NCBI GenBank assembly: GCA_030651375.1
Contig: JAUSFM010000016.1
Span: 124,001 to 188,000 of the forward strand
DNA length: 64,000 bases
Origin: Candidatus Woesearchaeota archaeon
GTDB taxonomy: Archaea > Nanobdellota > Nanobdellia > Woesearchaeales > UBA12501
Direction: 5' to 3'
Below the pieces are notes generated by a model, which ran no database searches, was not told the DNA's origin, and worked only from the letters and a program-made list of their open reading frames with translations. A program made the position numbers and the translations under genes. Of this stretch, positions 47,674-56,783 are shown piece after piece (within the stretch, counting starts at the first letter, position 1; each line of letters opens with the position of its first letter).

Positions 47674-49227
47674 ATGAAAAAATTCATCTGGATGCTGCTG
47701 GCACTCGTGATGATGGGCGATGTATCCGGCCTCGTCATCAACGAAGTTATGTACGACCCGCCCGGTAATGATAACAATAACGAGTTTGTTGAGGTGTTCA
47801 ATGAAGAGCCCTTTAATCTCACGGGATGGATTGTTGCTGACAGCGAAGCAAACGACACACTCGTTGAACTACGGGTGTATGCACCAATCGTGTCAAACGA
47901 ATCAGATGAGCCATATCAATCATATTACGCACTCATCGTTGAAGAGGGATTCAACCATACCGGCATCAATGCGTCCATCTACAGCGCCGGCGCAACTATC
48001 GGCAACAACCTCAACAACGACCACGATGAAATAAAACTGTTTTCCCCCAACGGCACACGCATCGCGAATATGAGCTACAACAAAACAACCAACACGAGCC
48101 TTGAATATACCAATGGAATGTATGATGAAAGCCTGATTCCGGAAGGAACGCCCGGACGAAAAAACAGCAGGGAAGAAAAGGTAAGTGAAAATGATGCGCC
48201 AAACACTACGAACAACACAACCCCGGCACATACCGTTCCTGACCCACCAGCGGAAGAAACAGAAGAAAATGAAATCATAAACTTGAGTGCTCCACCATCC
48301 ACCCTATCCGATTCTGTACCAGACCCATGCGCTGACCACTTTGTCATCGAAACAGACAAGGAAATTATCCAAAACAAGGAACAGCTCACCTATCGCCTCG
48401 TGCTCAATGGTTCAGCCAATGATTCAACAGGAGCAACATTCGAGTATTGGATTGAAGACCTTTATGGAACGGTGCTGCGGAAAAAGCGCACAACAACCAG
48501 CACGCTGCCAAAAAGTTTCACTCCTTCAATCGCCGAAAAAGAAAAAGCAATCGTCATCAAGGCAACTGCACAAACAGATGAATGCGTATTTGAAGCTGAA
48601 AAACTTATTGTTGTACAAAATCCGGATGCGCAGGAGAGTACAACAAAACTAATAACAAAACAAAAATCTCCGAAAGCGCCTGAAATAAAAAAACAGTCGC
48701 AAGAACTAAAAAATAAAAACCGAATAGAGTATGCTCTGACGGGCATGCCTGAAAATGCTTCGCTCGCCAACAACACCGCAACCATTGCTTTTTTCCTTGA
48801 CATTACAAATGATGGCGAAGACCACCATTTTGAGGCATGGAGCTACGTTTTTCGCGGCGCGAAATCATACTCGGGCAATCGAGAAGAAAACAAGCAGGAG
48901 CTGATTCTGGGCGCCGGCCAGGACGCACGCATTCCTCTCGTCAACACCGTGAATCTCACCCCGGGAACCTACGAATTAAAAATAAAAATCCGTAAGGATT
49001 TTCAGTCATCAACCGCTGATTTGGTACATGAAATAGTGTTTGAAGAACCAGACGAATTAACAGTTACCGAACAAAAAAAAGTGCCTGAAGAAGTCAAAAC
49101 ATTCATCTCACCTCAATCAGCCCAAACCCCGGCTGCGAGGGTGGTGCAGCGGCAGAGCCCGCTGCCAGCCATCCTCGGCGCCATAGCGGTTGGTGTTATT
49201 ATCGTGTTTATTTGGGTGAAGACATAA
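47674..49227 (+). CDS. Secreted lamin-tail-domain protein with C-terminal membrane anchor
   Basis: A 517-residue protein. The signal peptide is MKKFIWMLLALVMMGDVSG. It is followed by a lamin-tail (LTD) domain: LVINEVMYDPPGNDNNNEFV, then NLTGWIVADSEANDT. Then come a Pro/Thr/Glu linker, a second beta domain with two cysteines, a Lys/Gln-rich stretch and another Ig-like domain. A C-terminal membrane segment (ILGAIAVGVIIVFIWV) ends the chain. More than ten N-x-S/T sites suggest glycosylation. The ATG lies about 26 bases after TATTAAAA, inside the end of repeat element C. Confidence 0.75.
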   Translation: MKKFIWMLLALVMMGDVSGLVINEVMYDPPGNDNNNEFVEVFNEEPFNLTGWIVADSEANDTLVELRVYAPIVSNESDEPYQSYYALIVEEGFNHTGINASIYSAGATIGNNLNNDHDEIKLFSPNGTRIANMSYNKTTNTSLEYTNGMYDESLIPEGTPGRKNSREEKVSENDAPNTTNNTTPAHTVPDPPAEETEENEIINLSAPPSTLSDSVPDPCADHFVIETDKEIIQNKEQLTYRLVLNGSANDSTGATFEYWIEDLYGTVLRKKRTTTSTLPKSFTPSIAEKEKAIVIKATAQTDECVFEAEKLIVVQNPDAQESTTKLITKQKSPKAPEIKKQSQELKNKNRIEYALTGMPENASLANNTATIAFFLDITNDGEDHHFEAWSYVFRGAKSYSGNREENKQELILGAGQDARIPLVNTVNLTPGTYELKIKIRKDFQSSTADLVHEIVFEEPDELTVTEQKKVPEEVKTFISPQSAQTPAARVVQRQSPLPAILGAIAVGVIIVFIWVKT

Positions 49228-49237
49228 GAGGAAAAGA

Positions 49238-49453
49238 ATGAAACTGATTCAGTGGGAGATACGAATGATGGAAATAAGTATTTTCGTTACTTTTATATAT
49301 GTAATTATCTTTAAAACAGACAAGATAAATTATGGAGTCGCGAGCATACTCATAACCGGAATCGCGATTATCTTTCAAAATAAGTACAGACAGCTCATGG
49401 TCAAAAAACAGGAGGAAAACAACAATGAAAAAAAGGAAAGTACTGGGCCTTGA
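49238..49453 (+). CDS. Small membrane protein, 71 residues
   Basis: Two hydrophobic segments (about 12-25 and 32-46) with a basic, Asn/Glu-rich tail (KKQEENNNEKKESTGP). A GAGGAAAAG ribosome-binding site lies before the ATG and it directly follows the lamin-tail gene, so it is probably cotranscribed. Function unknown. Confidence 0.55.
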   Translation: MKLIQWEIRMMEISIFVTFIYVIIFKTDKINYGVASILITGIAIIFQNKYRQLMVKKQEENNNEKKESTGP

Positions 49454-49568
49454 TATCCCCCCGTTTACAGTCATGCTATCAGTTGTCGGTGGTCTTGCAC
49501 AGGGCTGGCCAGGAGCAATAGCAGGAGCCTTGTTTGGCATGGCTCTGGATACACTGCATCCACGCTGA
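49425..49568 (+). CDS. Small membrane protein, 47 residues
   Basis: MKKRKVLGLDIPPFTVMLSV starts a very short protein with one or two hydrophobic segments and several glycines (GGLAQGWPGAIAGALFG). A strong GGAGG ribosome-binding site ten bases before the ATG, and the 29-base overlap with the previous gene, support coupled translation. Function unknown. Confidence 0.6.
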   Translation: MKKRKVLGLDIPPFTVMLSVVGGLAQGWPGAIAGALFGMALDTLHPR

Positions 49569-49612
49569 TTCTAACAATAACCTTTAAAAACACCCCACCT
49601 TCTCCCCATCCC

Positions 49613-50239
49613 ATGAAAACGATTACTAAAGATGATGTTGCTGATTACCTCGACAAGGGCTACCTGCAGTGCCGGTGCATCATAGAGCTGGTCGGAGCAC
49701 CCGAAGAGTACATTAAAGAGACTATGAAAAAATACGTTGAAAAAATTAGCGAAACAAGGACTATCAAGCTCATTTTCGCAGATGTTGCTGAGCCAAAAAA
49801 AGAGCGCAACCTGTTTGTCACATTTGCGGAGCTCGAATTTATGGTGAAGAGCCCTGACGAACTCATTTTCTTCTGCTTTGATTACATGCCAGCGTCCATT
49901 GAAGTCATGGCGCCTGAAGCATTGCACTTCCGCGCACCGGATTTCACGGTTTTTTTCAACGATTTTATGGCGCGGCTGCACAAGGTCGACCTGCTTGTAA
50001 AGGATCTCACGGCAAAAAACAAGAACCTGCTGATGAACAGCAACCGCATCCTGCGCAACATGGTGGTGGTGACGCTTGCGTATAACGGGCCAATGAAGCA
50101 CGACCAGCTTGGAGAAAAGATTGGCATCACTGGGAAACAGCTGTTGCCCTTTTTGAAAGAGATGGAAAAAGAGCACTGGATCAACTATAAAGACGGAACC
50201 TGGAGCGAATCAAAAAACAGGCCTGCAGAAAAGAAATAA
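49613..50239 (+). CDS. Conserved-looking hypothetical protein with C-terminal winged helix
   Basis: A 208-residue soluble protein. The first 110 residues are alpha/beta (YLQCRCIIELVGAPEEYIKE, RTIKLIFADVAEPKKERNLF). A helix follows, and the last 60 residues form a helix-turn-helix (GPMKHDQLGEKIGITGKQLL) ending with WINYKDGTWSE as a wing. It stands 40 bases ahead of scpB and may be part of the chromosome-organisation block; that is inference from position. Confidence 0.6.
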   Translation: MKTITKDDVADYLDKGYLQCRCIIELVGAPEEYIKETMKKYVEKISETRTIKLIFADVAEPKKERNLFVTFAELEFMVKSPDELIFFCFDYMPASIEVMAPEALHFRAPDFTVFFNDFMARLHKVDLLVKDLTAKNKNLLMNSNRILRNMVVVTLAYNGPMKHDQLGEKIGITGKQLLPFLKEMEKEHWINYKDGTWSESKNRPAEKK

Positions 50240-50281
50240 TTATAAAACACAACGTGTCTGGATGCAGAAAAGAGGGAACGC

Positions 50282-51241
50282 ATGGATACCGACACTGCCA
50301 TTTCTGAACTGAAGAATAAAGTGTACGCAGTACTATTTTCCGCCGGCAGGGCAGTTGACTGTGAAGAGCTCGGAAAGCTGGTTAAAGCGCCGGAAGAGCT
50401 CATTCGTGAAGCAGTCCGTGAGCTCAAAAAGCAGCTGGACGACCCGTCCTCACCCCTGTTTCTGACTGAAGAAAGCAATGGCAATGCATGGAAGCTGGCG
50501 GTGCGTGACCGGTATGTTGATGTGGTACGAAATGTGACGCCGCATACTGAACTTGAAATTCCCGTGCTTGCAACTCTGGCGCTCATTGCATGGAAACAGC
50601 CCATGCTCCAGTCAGACGTGATTAAGCGACGCTCGACTGTTGCGTATGAGCATATTGCAAAGCTCGAAGAACTCGGCTTTGTGTCAAAAGAAAAAAAAGG
50701 GCGAAGTTTTGTACTCAAGCCAACCGGTAAATTTTTTGATTATTTTGACTTGCCCAGCCAAGAGGCAGTCAAGAAACTCTTTGAGGAAATTGAGCCGCGT
50801 GTCTTGAAGATAGAACAAATGAGCAACCAGCTAAGGGATGAAGCACAAGAAATACAGAACGAGCAGAAAAAAATCAGCAAAAAGGGCAAGCTGGGTGGTT
50901 TAGACGTCTATGAACCACCGGAAGCGCCGCTGGAAAAAACGCTTGAACAAAAAGAGCAAGAAGGCGATGAAGCAGAAGAAGAAACAGAAGAGGAAGAAAA
51001 CGAACAAACAGAAGAAGGAGATGATGTGAAAGAAAAAAAAGTGCTTGACGAGTTGTTTGAAGACGATGAAAAGGAACAAGTAACTGAAGAAGAGAAAGAA
51101 ACAGAACAGGAAGAAGAACAAAAAGAAAATGAAGAAAGCGAAGAGGAAGCCCAACCAAAAAAGGAAAAAGAAACAAAACGGAAACTCCCCCGCGAACTTG
51201 AAGATTTTGCAGGAAAGGAAGACAAGATTGGTGAGGATTGA
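50282..51241 (+). CDS. scpB: ScpB, SMC-associated segregation protein
   Basis: A 319-residue protein. Two tandem winged helices cover residues 1-180 (SAGRAVDCEELGKLVKAPEE, PVLATLALIAWKQPMLQSDV, KRRSTVAYEHIAKLEELGFV), as in ScpB, which bridges SMC and the kleisin ScpA. From about 225 on, the protein is an extremely acidic Glu-rich tail, longer than in bacterial ScpB (around 190-280 residues in all). No ScpA or SMC gene is in the window. The stop overlaps the start of the next gene by one base (TGATG). Confidence 0.82.
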   Translation: MDTDTAISELKNKVYAVLFSAGRAVDCEELGKLVKAPEELIREAVRELKKQLDDPSSPLFLTEESNGNAWKLAVRDRYVDVVRNVTPHTELEIPVLATLALIAWKQPMLQSDVIKRRSTVAYEHIAKLEELGFVSKEKKGRSFVLKPTGKFFDYFDLPSQEAVKKLFEEIEPRVLKIEQMSNQLRDEAQEIQNEQKKISKKGKLGGLDVYEPPEAPLEKTLEQKEQEGDEAEEETEEEENEQTEEGDDVKEKKVLDELFEDDEKEQVTEEEKETEQEEEQKENEESEEEAQPKKEKETKRKLPRELEDFAGKEDKIGED

Positions 51242-51387
51242 TGTACCTCATTCATTGCGCCAAATGCAATAATGACATGAAGTACCAGCCAGCAAAGAAT
51301 ATTCAGCTTCTCGAAAAACCGGTCAAACGGTGCGTGTATTGTGGCAAGAACATTAATGTGAAGAAGAGTATTCTACGACAGATATGA
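51241..51387 (+). CDS. Small zinc-ribbon protein, 48 residues
   Basis: Two CxxC pairs, CAKC (6-9) and CVYC (31-34), would bind one zinc ion; the rest is basic. The ATG shares its A with the scpB stop codon, which implies translational coupling and perhaps a shared function. Too short for similarity statements. Such ribbons often bind DNA or RNA. Confidence 0.65.
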   Translation: MYLIHCAKCNNDMKYQPAKNIQLLEKPVKRCVYCGKNINVKKSILRQI

Positions 51388-51461
51388 GCACGTTCCCATT
51401 TTTCTAAAACACCATTAAAACACATGTATAAGCCCCATAAAGCCATTCTACAACCAAAATC

Positions 51462-51470
51462 TTTATATAG
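51462..51470 (+). promoter_or_regulatory. TATA box for gyrA
   Basis: TTTATATAG is centred 26 bases before the ATG at 51492, which supports that start over a GTG at 51474 and predicts a leaderless mRNA. Confidence 0.6.
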
Positions 51471-51491
51471 TGTGTGGGGTGCAAAAAAGAG

Positions 51492-53954
51492 ATGGAAGCA
51501 GCTGAAAAGCCGGCAGAAAGCCAAGAAAGAGACCACATTGTCCCGCGCATTATTGAGCAGGAGATGAAGCAGTCGTATCTGGATTATGCCATGTCGGTCA
51601 TCGTCGGCAGGGCATTGCCTGATGTCAGAGACGGCCTCAAACCGGTCCACCGTCGTATTCTATTTGCTATGCGCGAAGCAGGCCAGCTGCACAACAAGCC
51701 CTACAAAAAATCAGCCCACATTGTGGGTAAAGTTCTCGGTGAACTCCACCCACACGGCGACGCTGCAGTGTATGACACCATGGTGCGCATGGCGCAGAAC
51801 TTTTCGTTGAGATACCCGCTGATGGACGGCCATGGAAATTGGGGAAGCATTGACGGCGACAGCGCAGCAGCATACCGGTACACTGAAGTGCGCCTCAAAA
51901 AAATCGCTGAAGAACTCCTCGCCGACATTGAGAAAGATACGGTTGATTTCCAGCCGAATTTTGACGGCAGCCTCAAGGAGCCAACTGTGCTTCCGGGAAA
52001 GCTTCCAAATCTGCTCATCAACGGCAGCAGTGGCATTGCAGTGGGCATGGCAACCAACATTCCGCCGCATAACATCAGCGAAGTTATCGACGGAACTATT
52101 GCACTCATCGAGAACCCCAGCCTCACGATTCCTGAACTGATGCAGTTCATCAAAGCCCCTGACTTTCCTACGGGAGCACATATAGTCGGAATGGCAGGCA
52201 TTCATGAGGCGTATGAAACTGGCCACGGCAAAGCTATCATGAAAGCAAAGTCGGAAATTATCGAGCTTAAAGGCAGAAACGCGATTATCGTCAGCGAAAT
52301 TCCGTACATGATTAACAAATCCCAGCTGATTGAAGAAATTGCTGCGATGGTGCGCGACAAGCGCATCATGGGTGTCAGCGACATCCGCGACGAATCCAAC
52401 AAAGAAGGCATCCGGGTGGTGTTTGAATTAAAAAAAGACGCCCAGCCGAAAGTGGTGTTGAATCAGTTGCATACCTTCTCCCGCTTGACGAGCACGTTCG
52501 GCATCAACATGCTGGCACTCGTTAACAATGAACCGGTTGTGCTCAATCTGAAGCAGCTCGTCCAGCACCATATCACCTACCGACAAATTGTGGTGCGGCG
52601 AAGAACTGCGTTTGAATTGCGCAAAGCAGAGGAACGCAAGCATGTGCTTGAAGGGTTGATTATTGCGCTGAACCATATTGATGAGGTCGTACGAAAAATC
52701 AAGGCGTCAAAAACTGTTGAAGACGCGCAGTTCATGCTCATACAGGATTATACGCTGACTGAAATTCAGGCAAAGGCTATTCTTGACCTGCGCCTGCAAA
52801 AACTGGCAAGTTTGGAGCAGGAAAAAATAAAACAGGAGCATAGCGAATTGCTCAAGACTATTGCCCATCTTGAGAGTATTCTTGCATCAGAGCCAAAAAT
52901 TTTCGCCATCATCAAAGAAGAACTGATGAAACTCCGAGAAGAATATGGTGATGGCCGGCGAACAATCATCGAACATGCTGAAGGCGAAGATGATATGCCG
53001 GTTGAAGCGCTCATCAAAAAAGAAGAAGTGGTCGTGACCATCAGCCACAAGGGCTATGTCAAACGAACTCCACTTACTGAATACCGAAGCCAAGCGCGTG
53101 GTGGCATCGGCGTCAAGGCAGCGGAAACCGGCGACGATGATTATGTGCAGGATTTGTTCACTGCATCAACACATTCCTATCTGTTGGCATTTACCAATCA
53201 GGGAAGAGTATATTGGCTGAAAGTCCATGAGCTTCCTGAAGCAAGTCGACAGGCAAGAGGAAAAGCATTTGTCAACCTTATCCAATTCCAGCAGAATGAA
53301 AAAGTGAACGCGGTTGTGCCAGTAACGGAATTTGACGACCAGCATTTTGTGGTGCTCGCAACCAAACAGGGCACGATAAAGAAAACAAACTTGAGTGAGT
53401 TTTCACGGCCACGCGCAAATGGCATCGCTGCCATCACGCTCGACGGTGATGAGCTGGTGAATGTGCTTTTAACGGACGGCAAACAGCAATTGCTCATCGC
53501 AACAGCAAATGGAAATGCGGTCCGATTCGACGAAACTGATGTGCGCTCCATGGGCAGAACTGCATCCGGAGTTCGTGGCATTGAATTACGCGACAACGAT
53601 GGAAAGATTGTTGATAGTGTTATTGACCTTATTTTGGTGGATGAGAAAAAAACCGTGCTGACGATTACTGAGAATGGATATGGAAAACGAACTGCGGTTG
53701 ATGAATACCGGCTCACCCGACGGGGCGGCAGCGGGGTTATCAATATCCAAACCAGCGAACGAAATGGAAAAGTGGTTGCGGTTGACAGCGTTACTGACGA
53801 GGATGAAGTGATTGTGATTAGCCAAGATGGCACCATGATTCGCATTCCATGCAAGGATATTTCTACCATCGGCAGAAACACGCAAGGTGTACGCGTGATG
53901 AAACTGCGCGAAGGAGACAAGGTTGTTTCTGCGACAAAGGTTGCACGGGAGTAA
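51492..53954 (+). CDS. gyrA: DNA gyrase subunit A (type IIA topoisomerase)
   Basis: An 820-residue protein that breaks and rejoins DNA. The breakage domain begins with [20 protein letters not shown]. The catalytic tyrosine is Tyr130 in [12 protein letters not shown] coiled-coil gate follows, and the C-terminal half is a six-bladed beta-pinwheel with repeats such as [11 protein letters not shown] and [12 protein letters not shown]. The GyrA box that lets gyrase wrap DNA reads SQARGGIGV, away from the usual QRRGGKG, so wrapping may be weaker. gyrB is not in the window. Gyrase in archaea is generally viewed as acquired from bacteria. Confidence 0.92.
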   Translation: MEAAEKPAESQERDHIVPRIIEQEMKQSYLDYAMSVIVGRALPDVRDGLKPVHRRILFAMREAGQLHNKPYKKSAHIVGKVLGELHPHGDAAVYDTMVRMAQNFSLRYPLMDGHGNWGSIDGDSAAAYRYTEVRLKKIAEELLADIEKDTVDFQPNFDGSLKEPTVLPGKLPNLLINGSSGIAVGMATNIPPHNISEVIDGTIALIENPSLTIPELMQFIKAPDFPTGAHIVGMAGIHEAYETGHGKAIMKAKSEIIELKGRNAIIVSEIPYMINKSQLIEEIAAMVRDKRIMGVSDIRDESNKEGIRVVFELKKDAQPKVVLNQLHTFSRLTSTFGINMLALVNNEPVVLNLKQLVQHHITYRQIVVRRRTAFELRKAEERKHVLEGLIIALNHIDEVVRKIKASKTVEDAQFMLIQDYTLTEIQAKAILDLRLQKLASLEQEKIKQEHSELLKTIAHLESILASEPKIFAIIKEELMKLREEYGDGRRTIIEHAEGEDDMPVEALIKKEEVVVTISHKGYVKRTPLTEYRSQARGGIGVKAAETGDDDYVQDLFTASTHSYLLAFTNQGRVYWLKVHELPEASRQARGKAFVNLIQFQQNEKVNAVVPVTEFDDQHFVVLATKQGTIKKTNLSEFSRPRANGIAAITLDGDELVNVLLTDGKQQLLIATANGNAVRFDETDVRSMGRTASGVRGIELRDNDGKIVDSVIDLILVDEKKTVLTITENGYGKRTAVDEYRLTRRGGSGVINIQTSERNGKVVAVDSVTDEDEVIVISQDGTMIRIPCKDISTIGRNTQGVRVMKLREGDKVVSATKVARE

Positions 53955-53986
53955 GTTATTTAAAGTGCTGATTTCTTCAGAACTAT

Positions 53987-55099
53987 ATGAAAATCGTCGT
54001 AGTAACTAACCGTGGCATTGAACAACAATGTGCGCAGGAAGTAGAAGAAATTACCGGCGAAAAAGCAGAAGCTACAGATTATCTCGTGTTCTCATCCTGC
54101 GCCGATACAAAAAAACTCAACGAGCTTTATTATTTTTCTCAATCAGCGCGGCGCATTGGTGTTGTTGTTGGAGAATGCGCGTTTACTGATGCTGATGAAA
54201 TTCTGAAACACGCTCGCGCGTGGAATTTTCCCATGACGCCGGAAACCTCGTTTTTTGTGCGCGTGGTCAAGGAAGATAATGAGGAACTGCCATCAGCGGA
54301 CGTTGAGGCGGATCTTGGCGAGCTGATTATCGAAAAAACAAACGCTCCCGTGAATGTCAAACAACCAGAGGTCACCGTGCTGTGCATCGTCGTCAAAAAC
54401 AGATGTGTTGTTGCGCTTGACTATGGCGGCTTTGATGTCAGCAAACGCCAATATGTGTTGTACCATCACCGTGAAGCCCTCAAGCCAACTCTTGCGTACG
54501 CCCTACTCCGTCACGCGCAGGCTGAAAAAGCAAAGATAGTTCTCGATCCGTTCTGTGGCACTGGAACCATTCCCATTGAAGCAGCTCATTTTCTTTCCAA
54601 TCAATCCATTAATTATTACCGCAAGGATGAGTTTGCGTTGGTGAAAAAAGATGCGGAAAACAAAAAACTGATGGAACAGCTCGACAAAAAACGAAAAGAG
54701 CCGAAGCAAAAAATCATCGGCTATGACAGCCAGCTTGGCTTTGTGTCACAGGCGCAGAAAAACGCAAAAATTGCCGGCGTGCATAAATCAATCAATTTCG
54801 CGCGCGTCGATATGGAATGGCTTGAGACAAAATGCGAGCAGGAAAGCGTTGATTGTGTGGTGACGCACCCGCCGGAGCTGACCGCCGCAAACAGGAAACA
54901 CGTTCTTGCATTGTATCACCAATTTTTTTACCAGATGGACTTTGTACTGGCGAAAAAAGGAAGAATTGTGCTTGCCATTGCCAACCCAGCCGAATTAAAG
55001 CAAAAAGCAGAAGAAAATAAGTTTACTTGCGTGCATGAACATGAAATCTGGCAGGGAAAAAAGAAGCTGTGGATGGTTGAGTTTCACCGCAACGTTTAA
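53987..55099 (+). CDS. THUMP-domain RNA methyltransferase, Trm14/TrmG10-like
   Basis: A 370-residue protein with an N-terminal ferredoxin-like/THUMP region (residues 1-155) and a Rossmann methyltransferase. The SAM-binding motif is VLDPFCGTGTIPIEAA. Motif IV, normally (D/N)PPY in N2-guanine methyltransferases, is VTHPPELT here, so Asp/Asn is replaced by His and the aromatic residue by Glu. It may modify another base or have lost activity. The final Trp/Lys region KKLWMVEFHRN is typical of the family. Separate TTATTTAAAG box before the ATG. Confidence 0.78.
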   Translation: MKIVVVTNRGIEQQCAQEVEEITGEKAEATDYLVFSSCADTKKLNELYYFSQSARRIGVVVGECAFTDADEILKHARAWNFPMTPETSFFVRVVKEDNEELPSADVEADLGELIIEKTNAPVNVKQPEVTVLCIVVKNRCVVALDYGGFDVSKRQYVLYHHREALKPTLAYALLRHAQAEKAKIVLDPFCGTGTIPIEAAHFLSNQSINYYRKDEFALVKKDAENKKLMEQLDKKRKEPKQKIIGYDSQLGFVSQAQKNAKIAGVHKSINFARVDMEWLETKCEQESVDCVVTHPPELTAANRKHVLALYHQFFYQMDFVLAKKGRIVLAIANPAELKQKAEENKFTCVHEHEIWQGKKKLWMVEFHRNV

Positions 55100-55103
55100 A
55101 TAT
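55095..55103 (+). promoter_or_regulatory. TATA box for RNase P RNA
   Basis: TTTAAATAT lies at the 3' end of the methyltransferase gene, centred about 28 bases before the first base of the RNase P RNA. Confidence 0.65.
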
Positions 55104-55126
55104 CCCCCTTCATTTTCTCTTCTAAA

Positions 55127-55470
55127 CGCTTCAGGGAGGGCAGGTGACTGACGGTGCGCAAGCGCTGAGGAAAGTCCGCCCACTCTTGATGTATCATCAT
55201 GGTAGCTATTCTCGGAAATCGGGAGGCCTTGAAAGAGGCGGCAACCACACAGAAACGAGACCGCGCATTGGACGCGATGAGGCTTGCGAAGCTTCCGGCA
55301 ACGGAAGGGAGTACCAGCCGAGTTTGCCAATGTGATTGGATGAAACGATGAGCCCTAGCTGGTGCAAGTCCGTATGGACGCTTAGTTGAATGTCACCATG
55401 AACCATCGCAATGACGCTTGACGTTGTTGTTTGGGTTCTCACAAAAGGCGGCTTACGTCCTCCCGAAGCG
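55127..55470 (+). ncRNA. rnpB: RNase P RNA, archaeal type A
   Basis: About 344 nt. The ends pair as helix P1 (CGCTTCAGGGAGG with CCTCCCGAAGCG). The 5' conserved region reads GCTGAGGAAAGTCCGCC (CR I), the middle has CACACAGAAACGAGACC (CR II/III), and the 3' end AAGGCGGCTTACG pairs back to form P4. This is the ribozyme that trims tRNA 5' leaders. It has its own TATA box and a T-run after P1 as terminator. It is intact. Confidence 0.93.
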
Positions 55471-55486
55471 TTTTTTTATTTTTTAG
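55471..55486 (+). terminator. T-run after RNase P RNA
   Basis: TTTTTTTATTTTTT directly follows helix P1 of RNase P RNA. It also serves the opposite strand poorly, as the ACT gene converges from the right. Confidence 0.55.
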
Positions 55487-55489
55487 AAA

Positions 55490-56149
55490 TTAGTTCTTCT
55501 CAACCATGAGTTCCTGAAACACGTTGTACGCCCGCGTCGCATCCTTCTCGGCAATGATGAAAATCAGTTCCGTCATCGTCGAAATATTTTCGCAGATGTT
55601 AATGTTTTCCCATGCCAACTTTCGGGTTGCAAGGGCAAGCACGCCGGGTGTGGTGAAGAAATCCTTGGTCATGCTCAAGGTGAGGGCAACAAGGTTTGTG
55701 GCAGTGTTGAGTATTTTTTCGCTTTTCAGGATTTTTTTGGCAGCGTCGAGGTGCTTTTGAGGAAGCACGAGGGTTACTTCGTAGTTGCCGTAGATGGCGT
55801 TGAGGGTTTCTCCTTTGTGCACGTCGATAAGCGAATGAAGCGTTCTGATTTTCTCAACTGCGCTGGGTGTTTTGACGAGGGTAATGTCGCAGAGGTTGGT
55901 CTTCATGATAATTTCAGAGACCAGGCGAAATGAACGGGGAGCGGATACGCGGCCGTTCAGCTCTTCGGCATGTCTCCGCAGTGCCATGACAATGGACTGA
56001 GTTTGAACGCCCGTGCCGAGCTCACGCTCGATTCTTGGCTGCAGATGCTCGGCAAGGTTCGCGAAGCTGACGATATTCTCAAGAATTGCCTCTTGTAGGT
56101 TGGGGCGTTCGGCAATGATTTTCTTGACAAGGTGGCTGACGGTGGGCAT
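55490..56149 (-). CDS. ACT-domain protein with N-terminal helical/HTH region
   Basis: A 219-residue protein. The N-terminus (TVSHLVKKIIAERPNLQEAI) is helix-turn-helix-like. The second half carries an ACT-type fold: LALATRKLAWENINICENIS followed by TMTELIFIIAEKDATRAYNV, the pattern seen in aspartokinase regulatory domains. Such proteins usually bind an amino acid. No kinase domain is attached, so a sensor-regulator role is inferred. The ATG is 26 bases from a GTTTAAATA box. Confidence 0.65.
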   Translation of the reverse strand: MPTVSHLVKKIIAERPNLQEAILENIVSFANLAEHLQPRIERELGTGVQTQSIVMALRRHAEELNGRVSAPRSFRLVSEIIMKTNLCDITLVKTPSAVEKIRTLHSLIDVHKGETLNAIYGNYEVTLVLPQKHLDAAKKILKSEKILNTATNLVALTLSMTKDFFTTPGVLALATRKLAWENINICENISTMTELIFIIAEKDATRAYNVFQELMVEKN

Positions 56150-56201
56150 GTTAGTATGGTAACAAGATGTTATATTTAAACTTTTGCCAAAAAGCCATAA
56201 C

Positions 56202-56210
56202 CTTTAAATA
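56202..56210 (+). promoter_or_regulatory. TATA box for Sec61 beta / NAC operon
   Basis: CTTTAAATA is centred 27 bases before the Sec61 beta ATG, predicting a leaderless two-gene mRNA. Confidence 0.6.
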
Positions 56211-56232
56211 ACCCCACCACAATTCGGGTAGT

Positions 56233-56409
56233 ATGGCACAAGAGCGCATTTCCATGCCGTCCTCCATGGGCGGACTCGTCCGGTATTTTGACGAGTATAA
56301 ATCGAAGTTCGAACTGAAGCCCGGCCATGTTGTCATTCTGGTTGTGATCGTAATTCTTATTGAGATTTTCTTGCATTGGCAGGGTGCATCCCTGCTTGGA
56401 TTGGCGTGA
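56233..56409 (+). CDS. secG: Sec61 beta (archaeal SecG) subunit of the translocon
   Basis: A 58-residue tail-anchored protein: MAQERISMPSSMGGLVRYFD, then KFELKPGHVVILVVIVILIE as the single membrane segment. The GLVRYFDEY...LKPGHVV pattern is typical of archaeal Sec61 beta. It completes the SecYE translocon and may help gating. It is followed four bases later by NAC, so a secretion subunit and a nascent-chain chaperone share an operon, which makes sense functionally. Confidence 0.9.
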   Translation: MAQERISMPSSMGGLVRYFDEYKSKFELKPGHVVILVVIVILIEIFLHWQGASLLGLA

Positions 56410-56413
56410 GACT

Positions 56414-56761
56414 ATGTTTCCCGGCATGAATATGAACCCAGCACTGATGAAGCAGGCCATGAAAAAAATGGGCGTGCAACAGCTGGAATTAGACGCTGTT
56501 GAAGTCGTCATCAAAACCAAGGACAAGGAGCTGGTGTTTCCCAATCCCTCGGTTACGAAGATCAACATGATGGGACAGGAAAGCTTCCAAATCACCGGAG
56601 AATTTCACGAACGGTCGCGCGGTGCAAGCGTCGTAGAAATCAGCGATGACGACGTCAAAACCGTTGCCCAGCAGGCGAATGTGTCTGAAAAAGACGCGCG
56701 TGACGCGCTGAAAAAGGCGAACGGTGATATTGCTGCGGCGATTATGGGATTGCAAGAATAA
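56414..56761 (+). CDS. nac: Nascent polypeptide-associated complex protein (NAC alpha)
   Basis: A 115-residue protein. The start MFPGMNMNPALMKQAMKKMG leads to the NAC beta-barrel (VVIKTKDKELVFPNPSVTKI, then SFQITGEFHER). A UBA domain follows (VAQQANVSEKDARDALKKAN). It binds nascent chains at the ribosome exit as a homodimer. The ATG at 56414 is four bases after the Sec61 beta stop; an earlier in-frame start would overlap that gene. Confidence 0.92.
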   Translation: MFPGMNMNPALMKQAMKKMGVQQLELDAVEVVIKTKDKELVFPNPSVTKINMMGQESFQITGEFHERSRGASVVEISDDDVKTVAQQANVSEKDARDALKKANGDIAAAIMGLQE

Positions 56762-56783
56762 GATATCTGATTCTATTTTTAAT

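Noticed and set aside
50900-51154. Very hydrophobic minus-strand frame (FFIFFLFFFLFCFF)
   Set aside because: A shadow of the Glu-rich tail of ScpB: GAA/GAG codons read backwards give Phe and Leu.
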